From contig OU612072.1 of assembly GCA_914767715.1 (NCBI GenBank), forward strand, positions 19,594,001-19,654,000: DNA of 60,000 nucleotides. The letters are read 5' to 3'. Shown one piece after another: positions 22,748 through 34,509 of this stretch. The notes beneath the pieces are model-generated. The model did no database searches. It had not been told where the DNA came from and worked only from the letters and a program-made list of their open reading frames with translations. The stretch is from Membranipora membranacea. Its lineage: Eukaryota; Bryozoa; Gymnolaemata; Cheilostomatida; Membraniporidae. Positions within the stretch are counted from its first letter, which is position 1. Each line of letters starts with the position of its first letter. The position numbers and the translations under genes are program-made.

Positions 22748-22986
22748 GGGTCTTTCAATAAGAATCAGCCAAAATCGCAATCTGATCGCTCACTCACTGA
22801 GTGAGCGATACCTGTTAGGCTCTCGCTTTCAGATCGCTCAGTCACTTAATGGAACTATATAGATTCGGAGTGAGCGATTTGGGAGCGATTTTGTCTAATT
22901 GAAAAACCAAGTTACTGATAATTTTGAGCGATGTGATAATGATAACTTGCTTTAGTAAAGGATCACTCTTTCTAATTGAAAGACCC
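22748..22986. mobile_element. Small MITE with 17-base terminal inverted repeats
   Basis: The left end GGGTCTTTCAATAAGAA (22748-22764) is the inverted match of TTCTAATTGAAAGACCC (22970-22986), one mismatch. Inside are several copies of GTGAGCGAT or GAGCGAT in both orientations. There is no open frame. The target duplication is not clear. Confidence 0.6.
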
Positions 22987-23436
22987 CCCTGATAGCTTGT
23001 TTGTGTTATAGTTTGAATACTGAATTAATCATCACACTTGAAAACAGTAAGATATGAATTTGTATGGCACTACTTGCTCTACTCACTTGGAATCTACAAG
23101 TTTTATTAACACTAAAAAGGAACAAAATATTTTATCGGATATTCTATTCACTACGGATCGAACACTAAAGCAAAACAGTTGTCAATTTATTACAACTGGT
23201 TACGTCTCTTTGGAGTCATCTAATTCTGCTCGGTCAATGTATAAGTCCATACAAAAAGTGTGAGGTTTTATTGAACCCTGCTTAACTCTACTTGTTACGC
23301 AGCCTGAATATGCCCTCAGTGGGAGGGGAGAAGGGAACAAAAGAGATAAAAAGGACGGAAAGGAAGTTATTCCCCACTATTGAAATAAGGGAGAACTCTT
23401 GTTGCCGCAATATTAAGCTCATTTTGCTTGGTGATA

Positions 23437-23947
23437 GACAGTTTTCTGAGCTCTTATTTAGGCCTCAATTTGAAATTGTCCTCTCTCCAGTTTGGTACTT
23501 TTAACCAACGCCGCATAGGAACAACGTGCAGAATTGAGAGTTATCTTGAAAATCGCTTATAATAGGATAAAAATTTTGATTTTGATTCAGAATCTGCAAC
23601 ATTGAAAACCCATAATGAACAATGTTTTGTAAATAATTTTAGTATTTGGATAGTCAAGTATAGCATTTTCTGCCAGTTTTGCGGACAATTTGGTAGAATC
23701 TTTCCTGAATTTCGTCACTAAAATTAAGACTTAACAACAGTCAAGCCTCCAATGATTTGGAAACCCTGTCTCCCAGGGTTTTCAATGGTGCAGACTCTGA
23801 ATGAAAGATCACTTTTACCCTAGCATCAGCGGCTTTCAATAAAACCCTCTTTCAGCAGATTTTTCCTATGCGACGTGGGTTAAAAGTACCAAACTGGAGA
23901 GAGGATAACTCCGAATTGGGGCATAAAAAAGAGCTCAGAAAACTGTC
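23437..23947. mobile_element. Fold-back MITE with TA target site, copy 1
   Basis: The element is a long imperfect palindrome of about 511 bases. It begins GACAGTTTTCTGAGCTC and ends GAGCTCAGAAAACTGTC, with TA on each side. The outer 90 bases pair well (CCAGTTTGGTACTTTTAACC against its complement) and the inner parts also pair (CAGAATCTGCAACATTGAAA against TTTCAATGGTGCAGACTCTG). The TA flank suggests a Tc1/mariner-type relationship. A second copy is at 29710-30201. Confidence 0.7.
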
Positions 23948-25745
23948 TATTACCAGACACTTTATGTATTTTAAACCTAGCCAAGACACCATATTTGGCT
24001 TTAGCATTAAGACACCTCACAAATGGATAGGAAATTGGTGTGGTAACAGCAGCCTTGCTCTCAACACAACAACTCATGATGACTGCAATTTGGAGTGAGC
24101 CGATGCTTGATTCCTCTGGAAGTCTCGAGAAGACGTATAGCTCACCAACAACATAAATTACCCCCAACCAACTAAATAAATTAGCAATAGTTAACTCGAC
24201 GCTAATATAACATCCTGTATTTTATCATTTTGTTTTGATCAGCTCTTGTGATCCAGTTACCGCAGCATTTCAGCTGTTGACAAGACAACTCAACATTATC
24301 AGTTATCCAAACGTCAAATGTATAATTGTGTTATTACTGCACTCAGCACTGCCAGCACTTTGATTGACGATAAGTACTTTATTATAAATCTAAATCAATC
24401 TGATATGCGATAAAAATAATAAAATAGCGTAAAAATTATTTGATAAAATTTAGATTATCACAATCATTAGGCATCAGCTAGGCAGATATACAGACATGCA
24501 GGTCATGGCCATGGTCAGAGGGTGGCACTCATATCTGCATTTCTCCACAAGGTTGTCGACATGGTGAGAGAAGGATAGATGGGAGTCTATAATTTCACCA
24601 AGTAATCGGAAGGTGGAGAAACTCTCGATGTTCTCATCTCTGGTCGTCATTGTGTCAACAGGTGGAGCACCTCTGAAATTAAAAGTCTTGATTTTGGGCT
24701 TTTTTATATTCTTGGAGAAGTGATTACACTCACTCCAACTTGAGATATTATTAGCTGCTGCGTTAGTGTTGAGGTATTGTTGGCGGTTATATCACAGTAT
24801 TATGTCCTGTCATTTGCATACTTCATAACACTAGCTATCTCTGCTGATTCTGCCCAACTTCGCAAAAACGGGCAGAACTTGATTACAGCGCATTGTCATC
24901 AACAAAGAGATTTCATTGGACAGGTCATAGAAGGCTACCTCGTTACATTCAAATTCACAGTTTGATCGTTAGATTTGATGTCTGCTTATCTTATCACCAC
25001 AGGCGCTGCTCTGGATTATCTCGATATTTGAATCCCCTAGTCCCCTGGTATACATTATATTATACATTATACAATAATATCAAGAGCCATGTTAACAAAG
25101 GCTTAACAACAGTCAATAAGTATTGTGTGAATACCTTTGATTTGTTTTTCATCCAGTCCCAGGCCAGCTTCAGTGTTAAAACTGACTAGAGCACCAGTAC
25201 ATCTTTTCCAGGTGTATATCCTAACTGTTTAGGCTGGATTTTGACTTGTCACACCTTTTTGACTATAAAATGTTCCATGATTTTTCCACAGTGCCATAGG
25301 AGTGAGATAACTGTAGTCACTTCGGGTTTGTTATGATGTGGTTTTTGGTATCGGTTGAATCTCAGCGGTTTTCCAGAGTGTAGGGAACACTCCACCTCGG
25401 AGGCAACAGGTGATAATGTGCTTCAGCGGTTCGCACAGAAATTCAGCATCGTTCCTGCTGATCTCTGTTGGGAATTCACTACTGTGATTAGCTTTCTTTG
25501 TGTTGATTTGTCAGAGCCAGTTGTAGACTTCTGCTTGATTTGTGGTGGTAGAGGCAAGGCTGATTTGATCTTGTTGGTTGATGGTTGCAGTTGATGGCAT
25601 AGCAGGTAATGCGTTGTAGTGGTGTTGCTTTTCTACAAACTCTTACATATTGTACAGGTATAGACATCAAATCTATCAGGTTATTATTGTTGTGTAAAAT
25701 TACAATAACAAATTGATAAATCAATGTTTTTTCTGATATTTCTAG
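23948..25745. other. Gene-free stretch before copy K
   Basis: Around 24240-24345 there is weak similarity to the family promoter block (CAGCTGTTGACAAGACAA, TTATCAGTTATCCAAACG), possibly the decayed promoter of the relic at 25.7 kb. No exon 1 was found. The rest holds only short open frames. Confidence 0.3.
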
Positions 25746-25862
25746 GTTCACTTGAAAGGCTTGGCAATGGTACAAGTTATGAAAACGCTTTACCGTCAAA
25801 CATACCCATATCAATATAGCTAAAACTAGAAATGGATGTAAGTATTATTTAATGGATGTAAT

Positions 25863-25899
<37 letters not shown>

Positions 25900-26372
25900 G
25901 TTACTAGTGATATAAAAGTCTGCACATCATAGAAATATTATCTTTTGAAGAAAACGGAGTTTAAAAATTTTACACATTGTGCTCTAAGGCATTGTCTCCG
26001 TAGCTCTATCCTACATTTGATATTACAGTAGCGCCCTGATGGAAGCGTAGCTAGGGCTTATATTGGCTCATTGTCTGTTGCATACATACGAAGACAACGG
26101 TTCTTAAAAACACTGGTAAAAACCTCGGAGATTGGCCATAAACTACTACAGTTGATGTTGGACTTCCCATTCCACAGTGGAACTCCCTGAGTCAGAGTCA
26201 AAAACCCTGAAAAATTATGGTAACAGGAAACACAACACAGTTCATGCAACGTAAATATTCAAATTTCTCGCCTATGGCATACTACAATGTCATAAATAAT
26301 AGAATTAAATTATCCAAAGAGAGAAATATCACAATCCCGGAACTGGAAGCAGCACCTCCTGACATTATGTCA
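25746..26372 (+). pseudogene. Exon 2 relic of the Ig-receptor family (copy K)
   Basis: After a good acceptor (TTTCTAG|GTTCACTTG) the expected FTCEAGTG start is broken by a stop (TTCACTTGA). One base out of frame it reads LGNGTSYENALPSN. Then come a (TA)n run at about 25866-25895 and unrelated sequence. The second half of exon 2 resumes near 26190: KIMVTGNTTQFMQRKYSNFS, with the expected cysteine replaced (FSPMAYYN). It continues to TIPELEAAPPDI at about 26370. No exon 1 or exon 3 is seen nearby. Confidence 0.8.
25866..25895. repeat. (TA)n microsatellite
   Basis: About 15 TA dinucleotides sit between the two halves of the broken exon 2 of copy K. Confidence 0.9.
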
Positions 26373-28204
26373 TATGGTAACATTAATTATAATGACTTAA
26401 TCAGCACCAGAATAAAAATGGAAAATATATAACTTTATATCGTATGAGTTTGAACTGTTAGGTACCCTTACTACATTCCGTATTACACAAGCTGATAATT
26501 CATCAATTTTAAATTCCATCAAACTATGTTGCAACTTCCTTTGCAGAGGTGTATAATCTTTGGTGTTATTTTCAATCCTGATCAGAAAAGAGTCAGCGAT
26601 GTATTTTATGTATCATTATCAGATGTATTTGTATTTGACGATCACTTTGATGCTTTGTTTACTACGTAATACACCATCATCATATCGTTATATTTTCTTG
26701 GCTATTTATGCCGAGCAGAGGCACTTTATTTGCTGTTAATCTCCTTGCAAATTACATCTAGTGATTTTCTTAACCTTTGATGATATGAGCCAGAATGTCA
26801 ACATTACAAAATGAACACAAAATGTAAAATTTAAAATCTAGATTCAAAGCCATTATGTTAGCATTCTGATATGGTCTCCACATCAATCAGGCCTTACTCA
26901 TGACGCAGAGAAAAGGCTGTATCAATCACCTGTCGGCGGCCTGTGCTCAATGAGATTAAAAGCCAAAGCAGATAGGATTGTGCACTACTTCGTGTGGACT
27001 GGAGAAACATAACATAAGGGGTAATAACTGCCATCGGAGTCAGTTAGGGTGGATGAGTTGGGTGATTTGTTGACTGTGGCACAAAGAGTTTTGAGCCTCT
27101 GCTGTAGGTCATAGGCTATGTTCCTTGACCCCAAACCTTTTACCTCAAACCATTACTCAAAATAATCAGCTCTAATCTCAATATTCTCATCGAAAATTTT
27201 TCAGTTTTGAACCCCAAACACTAATTTGTTTCAACATTTTATCTTGTCCCCTAAACCTCAGTAATTTTATTTAAAGCCTGATTCCTAATCTTGAATATAA
27301 TTATTCTGCTAAGTTCTTGCAACGCATCATACCTATTAAATCGAAAATGTTAATATCATTTGAATGATGAAACCAGCAAGGTCTTAAAAAATAACTGCCA
27401 ACATAGTTATGAAAATTTCGCACAGCTACTTATATGAGCCAAAACCGAAAACTGACATGAAAAAATTTGGCTGGTACTAACAGGACTGTTCATACAATTG
27501 ACGTGTGCAATACGATTCAGATTGAGGGCGTTGTTGTTAATGTAAAGATTTAGTCAGTTCGGCAGTAAACAAAAAAGAAATGATTGTGTTCATCTATGCA
27601 AGATCCACGGCCATGGACAGTTACAAGAAACAGCCATAAAAAATTGTCGATGATATATTTCACTGCTTTAACTGGAAACGCAACAACTTAGCCCCAGCCA
27701 AACTTAGCCCGAGCAAAACTTAGCCAGAACGAAAACTCAGCCCGAGCCAAAACTTTAACTGCACAAAATTCAAAGATACAAAGATAAATGTTTCATAAAC
27801 CATGTCCACCGTATTTGTTGGAGCGTTTCAGGAAATTTCACTAAGTCAATCTAAGAGATTAGTTTAAATTGCACCCTTCAACAAATAATCTTTTGGACAA
27901 TATTATCGTGTCCTGTTATATCATATTACCTTTAATCTTGTGTGCCACTAAGGCTGTCAGTTTATTCAAAATTCATTCTTCCAAACATTATTATTCACAG
28001 ACAACATGATAATAGTCATTCTGTCAATATACTATTTATGTATTTTTTTTCTCTTTATTTTCAGGGCTAATATTGTAAAATGAAAATTATGCAAATAAAG
28101 TATTAAATATAAGTATCAACACCAGAGCGATGTGAAAGAACATATAATATGTTGCAATATAATCAAATCACTGTTGTGGGAGGACATTCAGGTATGGATA
28201 AAAA
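26373..28204. other. Gene-free stretch with a short tandem repeat
   Basis: At 27684-27756 there are four imperfect units of about 18 bases (AACTTAGCCCGAGC-like). No coding sequence is recognised in the rest. Confidence 0.4.
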
Positions 28205-28263
28205 ATGTTTCCTCCGATACACAGTAAGAATGCTAGACTGATGACCATGAATTCTAGTTCCAT
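28205..28263 (-). pseudogene. Orphan exon 1 relic of the Ig-receptor family (copy L)
   Basis: On the minus strand, ATG at 28263-28261 opens MELEFMVISLAFLLCIGGN, almost the signal peptide of the 14.8 kb gene (MKLEFMVINLVILLGIGGN). The match stops after the GGN codons and the expected FVWSY strand is absent. The upstream sequence (28264-28498) matches that gene's promoter and 5' UTR, including KKSFTF-type codons before the start. No exon 2 or 3 follows on this strand, so the fragment is a broken or displaced 5' end. Confidence 0.75.
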
Positions 28264-28498
28264 GATCTTCTTTATACCAATTTATTTGAAGGTGAATGAT
28301 TTCTTTTCTAAACTTGATAAGGTTAGCCAGACAAGTAGCACATGTTTGCAAAAACAACCAAACTACATCACCAACACCTCTTCACAGGTCATACAGTCAT
28401 TTCATAACCGTACACATTCAAACTATTCATTGTTTGACATGTGGATCATTGAAAATGTCGAGTTATTAACATCTGCAAGATCTCAGTAACTTCACCAC
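28264..28498 (-). promoter_or_regulatory. Conserved promoter / 5' UTR block of orphan copy L
   Basis: The reverse complement follows the 14.8 kb block almost element by element: TTACTGAGATCTTGCAG, GTCAAACAATGAATAG, TTATGAAATGACTGTATG (variant of the TGTTGTGACATGAC box) and GTGCTACTTGTCTGGC. It drives no complete gene here. Confidence 0.6.
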
Positions 28499-29245
28499 AA
28501 TTGCATCTCTCCTTTCAGGTTCATATTTATACAGCAAAACAATACTCCAGCGGGTAGCTCAGAACAATTTGCTGGTTGCTGATGTAGAATGTCTGTGAAA
28601 TTTAAATTACAAAATAGTTAGTTTGGTAAGATTTAAAATGCAGTTTCCTCTCACTAGCATTAAACACAAATTACCAAAGCATATTTGTGACTGATATACC
28701 AGTGTGACTGCTTCACAGCGGCTTAGATCCTTTGCCATTCACTGGGAGTTGTGCCTAATTGGCCATAGCTGCATAGCTTTGGACGGTACCGGGCTATTGT
28801 GTTTTGTGTCCAATTGTCAGGCTCAGTAAATTTGAGTTGTGTATAAACTTTAACTATATTTATCTCTTTTTCTGGGCAAAGGTGATATTTGGGGATTTAC
28901 TAAGGGAGCAAAAAGGTATGTTATATATTAAATTCTGTTTTTCTGTAGGTTAAGATAATTCGACTCCAAGTTCACTTGACGTAATATTTCTTTTATTTCT
29001 GGGTACATTCAAAATTAATTAATAGGGTTAGATTTGTGTTTATTTGATCTTTGAGCATATTGTTCCTTACAGTTTGCGATAAATTGCAAATTTTATGCAC
29101 CACATTAACTTCAGCTTTTTCATTCCAGTTTCACGGAACCTTCGGGGGATTAGAATAAAACCTGTGATCCTGTGATACTATAATTAATCTCTAATATCTC
29201 ATGTAAATGAATCAAGAAGCCTTGTAGTCCAGAAAAACAATCCAA

Positions 29246-29400
29246 AGTTTAGTCCTGTGACCAAGGTACCACTGAGGAGTTAGTTATCTGATCATAGTCA
29301 TAACCAGGAGCTAGTCATGTGACCAAGGTACCAGCCAGGAGTTAGTCATGTGACCAAGGTACCATCCAGGAATTTGTCATGTGATCAAGGTAGCATGTAG
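29246..29400. repeat. Minisatellite of about 32-base units
   Basis: Four to five imperfect units contain CATGTGACCAAGGTACCA and AGGAGTTAGT. The region 28500-29245 around it has no recognised gene. Confidence 0.7.
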
Positions 29401-29709
29401 GTGTTGGTATTTGCGCCATAAAAAAATCATTGGACTGTCCCTGACGCACAATCCATGTCAGTGGTGCATATGTTGAGTTTAATCGATGAATGGAATCCTA
29501 ACTTCCTGGATAGAATCACAGATTGTTGACACCCTCTGGTTCTTTCCTCTTTACCTCTTTTGTGACTCACCGCCTCCGAGTTAGCAAGCAGTTGGTATCA
29601 TCATGAGTAGTACTTGTAACTGCAAAAAAGATAAATGTATTCACTTACAAAATCAATGAAAGATCTTGCTTGAGATTCCCAGGTAAAGGCATAAAATTAG
29701 CCAAGAATA

Positions 29710-30201
29710 GACAGTTTTCTGAGCTCTTATTTCTGCCTCAATTCGGAGTTGTCCTCTCCCCAGTTTGGTAGTACTTTTAACCCACGTCGCATAGGAAAAA
29801 CCTGCTGAAAGAGGGTTATCTTGAAAATCGCTTATGTTAGGATAAAAATGAAATTTGATTCAGAGTCTGCACCATTGAAAACCCTGTGGGACAGGGTTTC
29901 CAAATCATTGGAGGCTTGACTGTTGATATATCTTAATTTTAGTGACGAAACTCATGAAAAGTTCTGCCAAATTATCCGCAAAACAGGCAGAAAATGCTAT
30001 AATTGACTATCCAAATTAAATTATTTTCCAAACTATTGCCATATGAGTTTTCAATGCTGCAGATTATGAATCAAAAATAATTTTTTATCCTTTTTACCCT
30101 CTTTTCAGCACGTTTTTCCTATGCGATGTGGGTTAAAAGAACCAAACTGGAGAGAGGACAACTCAAAAAGGAGGCCTAAATCAGAGCTCAGAAAGGCAGT
30201 G
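29710..30201. mobile_element. Fold-back MITE with TA target site, copy 2
   Basis: This is the same family as 23437-23947, with the inner arms in opposite order (CAGAGTCTGCACCATTGAAA is now in the left arm). The left end GACAGTTTTCTGAGCTC is exact, while the right end is altered (GAAAGGCAGTG). TA lies on both sides. Confidence 0.7.
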
Positions 30202-30639
30202 TATTTCCAGCAGAACATTAGTTTCGATTGCCCAGCCACAGCAATGTGATCAGAATACCCTAGTTTGCGTTGTGTTGAAATGGCTCTCACAATTAAAATG
30301 AATGAACAGTTAGTTCATTACACAACTGACAGTTTCTCTACCTTGCAAGTTGATCATGATGGTGAAATGGCCATTTGATGTAAACTTTACCAAGTGTGGA
30401 TCAGAAGGTATTGATGCTTGTATGCATCAGAAAGAACAACATTAGCTGCTAGCATGCTATGATTCAATCCTCCAGGGCTCCGAAATGGCTGCGGTTAAAG
30501 TAATTTGACTTGATTTATCAGTGCAAAACCAACAGTTAGAATTTTGGGAAATTTTTGTCAAATTTAATTTTTTGGTATTTAAATTGTTCTTTCTGTTATG
30601 CAATTGAGAAATCGGATGCAAAATCTGCTCGGCTGTATC

Positions 30640-31225
30640 AATCATAGACAATATTTATTGCAATGCCTTTTAGATTTCCACTTTGGTTGAATGCTAGATT
30701 GCAATGTTTAAAGGCAAAGTTCATTTTAGACTATGGCTCGAAACACCTCCCCTTACCCAATTGACTAACATCTTGATAGAACTCAAGGACTTTATTTTTT
30801 GACTATACTTGAACACATAAAACTTAAATCTGAAAAAAATACATAAATGCAACTTTTAAAGTGATGGTATGTTGAGCCTAAGCGATCAAACATTGATGGT
30901 GATGTTACTTCCTCTAACCAGTGGTCATTATAAATGCCGTTACTTTGGCTAACATGGCCCAAAATCTGGTGGGAGAAAGAATGGCTGTTAGTATCGGTAG
31001 GATGCAAAATAGACATTCGAGTCTCATTTTTGTCTATGCTCTTTTCTGTCAGATTCATTATATTTGCTTGTGGGTGCGTCTGTTGCCGGCTTCATCGCTC
31101 TGTCAGTTGTTCTGTTGGGTGAGAGATCTGCTGCACAAAGATCAATTATTACTTGTTTCTACCCTATATCCTAACACTCCTGGTTATATATTTTTTGTTG
31201 CCACAGTTTATTCGGTTGGTCTTCT
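30640..31225 (-). repeat. 3' flank of copy D, shared with the flank of copy I
   Basis: On the minus strand it carries AATAAA directly after the stop codon (31212-31207), ATAACCAGGAGTGTTAGG, GAGACTCGAATGTCTATT and CATTGCAATCTAGCATTC. These match 5485-6140 in the same order. No separate gene is called. 30202-30639 holds nothing recognised. Confidence 0.6.
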
Positions 31226-33133
31226 TTACAAATCGGAGGGAATTCTGTATTGCTTCAAGAGAAGAGATCGGTCAGCCTGAGTCAAGGGTGTTTGGGGTGG
31301 ATTTCTGTTTCGGAGATGTTTTCTTTTTAAAGTCGGATTCCCTTTTGGTGGATTATGTATGTTATATGTTGCGGGTAAAATTAAAACAACCAGAATAATT
31401 ATGCCAACAGAAGCCACTGTTTCCAGAATCAGTGGAAGCCACGGAAGTTCATAGCTTCTAAACAACCAAGAGTAATGCTTAGTTGATTGACCAACATCGA
31501 ATCTCACCTTACAGTCAACCTTATCATTATTTTTAAGGCTAGATACATTGACAGTTATTTTCACTTTATCTTTTTGATCTATTTGATCCACTCCATTGAT
31601 GAACCATGAACGGCCTAACCCTGGTGAGCTCACGAAAACATCACAAGAGAGCTCAATTGAAGGTGACTTTATCGTTGCCAAGTCAACAGTTTTCACTGCC
31701 TCTTTCCCAAAGCTAGCTTGGTAATCAATGTACTGAGGTCTGATGTGCTTCCATCCCACGATATTTGATTTAGATCCGGGAAAGTTGATATGGGACTCAT
31801 CGGTACATGAAATGTTGATTCCAGCCCTGTCTTGTGCATTAGGTTCATAGAATGGTATTTCCAGGTCTGACAACACATTATCTATGTCTCTTTGAACTTC
31901 TGCAAGAAAATAAAAAAATTAAGAAAATATATGCGGCTGGTGCAAATACTGCATTTGTTAAGCTGATGGTTTGTTGGGAAAGGCCACACAGAGAACCTGT
32001 AAACAGGCTTTTATATTTCAAGATTGGCTTTTGAGGTATTAAACAGAAGCAGTCATATAATAATTGCAAATTCTGGTTGATGTAATCAGAGATATGTTAC
32101 CAGTTTCTCACTGTGTATTTGTAGAAGTCCGTTTCAATACGTTGTGCTTTTCGGTTTCTTCCAAACTTAATGAGTGACAAAGTGCTTCCCAGTAACTGAT
32201 AGATTTTAACTATCATACACTTACTGTAGGTGTAGCTGGAGTTTGGTATGGCTCCAACGGATTCACAGGAGAAGCTGAACCTTTGTCCCTCCTCCACAAC
32301 ACTGCTAAGATTCAATGTAAGATTCTTAGGTGCGACTTTAAGATCCGGGAACGACTCAAGCGTATTGTTGCAGAATGTAAATTTGTCATTTCCATCATCT
32401 TCACGATATATTGCATAACACGAGAAGTTTGAAAAGTTTTTCTGCTTAAATTCTGTGATATTTCCTGTGACTATTAATGTATCAAGTTTGTGGTCTCTCT
32501 CGCCGCAGTCTTTATCAGTAAGACGATCCCATCGATGATCCTGATTTCCATAAGGCTCACCGTATCCAAGTTCGTATAGGCATATTACAGTGCTCGGCTT
32601 TTCCTGATTCTTTTCTTTGTAAAATAGGCCTAGTATATATGGTTTGTTTGATGGTATAGCAGTCTCATAACTTGTACCGATGCCAGTCCCAGCCTCACAA
32701 GTGAACCTGTGGATAGTAAATATTGTAATGTTGGCATTGGTGTATGACAACTACTGCTGGAGGTGTGTTGGTCATGAGTCTAATATGCTTGTATTCAAGG
32801 CTTCTCAATAAACAAGATAGTTATCATTTTTGATTGATCAACCAGTCAAATAATGAACTTGATTTTTTAAAGGAAATTGATAGTATTGCATTTCACTTTC
32901 ATTGACCCGGCCAACAAAAACTCGAAATTGCAGTGAACTTGTTGGATAACATATCAATTACGCATTACTCACTGAATCTTCTGTCCTTCATAGAGATTAG
33001 TTATAGCAGGACTGTAAGTCAATCTAACTCCTCGAGGACCTTTATAACTCCAGACAAACTGGTCCCATCCCCCAATACACAGAAAAAGTATCACACTGAT
33101 CAAAGAAGCGCTTTTTAATTCCATCTCTTTCAT
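31226..33133 (-). CDS. Three-Ig type I membrane glycoprotein, complete gene (copy D, 438 aa)
   Basis: Exons on the minus strand are 33133-32973, 32706-32225 and 31899-31226, giving 439 codons exactly. Donors are CA|GTGAGT and ACA|GTAAGT; acceptors are CCACAG|G and TTGCAG|A. The protein starts MKEMELKSASLISVILFL (signal peptide; a second in-frame Met is at codon 4). It continues FVWSYKGPRGVRLTYSP, then Ig1 with RFTCEAGTG, WDRLTDKDCGERDHKLD and NFSC; Ig2 from FSFSCES to GINISCTD; Ig3 with ELSCDVFVSS, SWFINGVDQ and DKVDCKV. The transmembrane helix is at about 366-391 and the tail of about 47 residues ends YRIPSDL. It has many N-glycosylation sequons. No known symbol is assigned. A recognition receptor role is inferred from architecture and clustering. 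Confidence 0.9.
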
Positions 33134-33189
33134 CCTCTATTCACCTTGTTAATATTTTTGTTTGTAAATTCAGCATTCTAATCCCTGCT

Positions 33190-33345
33190 AAAGGTAGCAA
33201 GACAAGTAGTCCTACTTCTGATGAATCAACATTACTACTTAGCCTATTACCTGATGACTATTGGATTGGCCCTGTGTAATGGCACAACATCATATTAATT
33301 GTTTGACATGTTGATAGTTGATTACTTTCAGTCGTCTTATCATCA
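33190..33345 (-). promoter_or_regulatory. Conserved upstream block of copy D
   Basis: On the minus strand it has ATGTCAAACAATTAAT, TGATGTTGTGCCATTAC (about 150 before ATG) and CTACTTGTCTTGC (33209-33197, about 70 before ATG). These match the boxes ahead of the 14.8 and 56 kb genes. Promoter function is inferred. Confidence 0.45.
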
Positions 33346-34509
33346 GGTGCAGGATCTTGGTACTGTTTTACAACGGTATATCTCAATATACCAGGTAAAC
33401 AAGTTTTCAGGTTGACCAAAGGAGAAGGTGCAGGTGGAACACTAGTCTATATGCAAGGGAGGGGGTAAGCCACAGATATACAGATATAAAAATAAAAGGT
33501 GTTAAGGTAATTGGATTTGATTATTTTTTCTCACTGGGAGCAGTTTGTAAGTACCGACCATTAGGACCTACACAAACAAATTTATCGAATAAAAGCAAAG
33601 ATGAAAAATACATTGAAATAGTATAGAGAGTTGAAATAGTAACATCTCAAGTTAAACAATAGATTAATAATAATATTATGATATACATAACTTTTGCCTG
33701 TGTAAAGGGCAAAAAAAATTAATTTTAGAGCGTTTTATTTTTCATTTTAAGATTGCTCTATCACAGTGAAAAATTAACAGTATTAGTTTGGCAGTGATGT
33801 TAAATACAAAGGATTGCGGTATACTATGCGAGTCTCACTCCCATGTATGCCATGTATTGTGTATGTATTGTAAGTATTGTAAATATGTAGAAAACACCTT
33901 ACCTACATTTACTTCTTCCCTTCGCCAATACCACAGCGGTACACTTCTTGTTTTGACTTTTTGATAGTTGATGATACCAAGTTATCTTATTTTGCTGTAA
34001 GATCCAATAAATGTATCACTTAAATTAGTATATTTATCCTCTTGCGTTCATTTATGACCCACAATACCACAGCACAGCACAGGACACTTTGACAGTATGA
34101 TAGAGCTTGGTTTAATTTTAACGATGACTGTTTAAATTTAATTCCATTATCAATTAAAATAAAGTCTTATTTTAATGTCGAAAAGGCATCTTAATGATGA
34201 GTTATTGGTAAATTTAGGTAACAGGATAACCGATCAATATTCAAAAACAAATGTGTCTTTCAAACTTGAGTAGGTAAACGAAACACATTTTGTATTGAGT
34301 TGCCTCCTTTAACGGCAAGGGGCAACTCCATACAGAATAAAACTGATAAGTGATGAATAAAAGAGGAGTGTCTGTTCTGGAGGGATGTTGGGCCTCAACT
34401 AGGTCGAATAGGTGACAGCATTTGGATGCGGCATTGATCTTCCATAGCTTCCTAGCGCAAGTGTTTATATCATTGAAATGAGCTCTCAGGTCCAAGGTCG
34501 AGGCTCAAC
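33346..34509. other. Gene-free spacer between copies D and F
   Basis: The part nearest 34509 is the 3' flank of the relic copy F (GATATAAACACT-type sequence as behind copies A and B, read on the minus strand). The part nearest 33346 (CAGGTTGACC...GGTGCAGG) resembles sequence upstream of copy H at about 43043-43070. No coding sequence is recognised. Confidence 0.4.

Noticed and set aside
27684-27756. A CRISPR-like or regulatory repeat array
   Set aside because: Units are contiguous, imperfect and without spacers; a short tandem repeat in a eukaryotic genome.
32973-33133. A frameshift in exon 1 of copy D
   Set aside because: On careful recount the exon is 161 bases with an open frame and the correct phase; the suspicion came from a misread line boundary.
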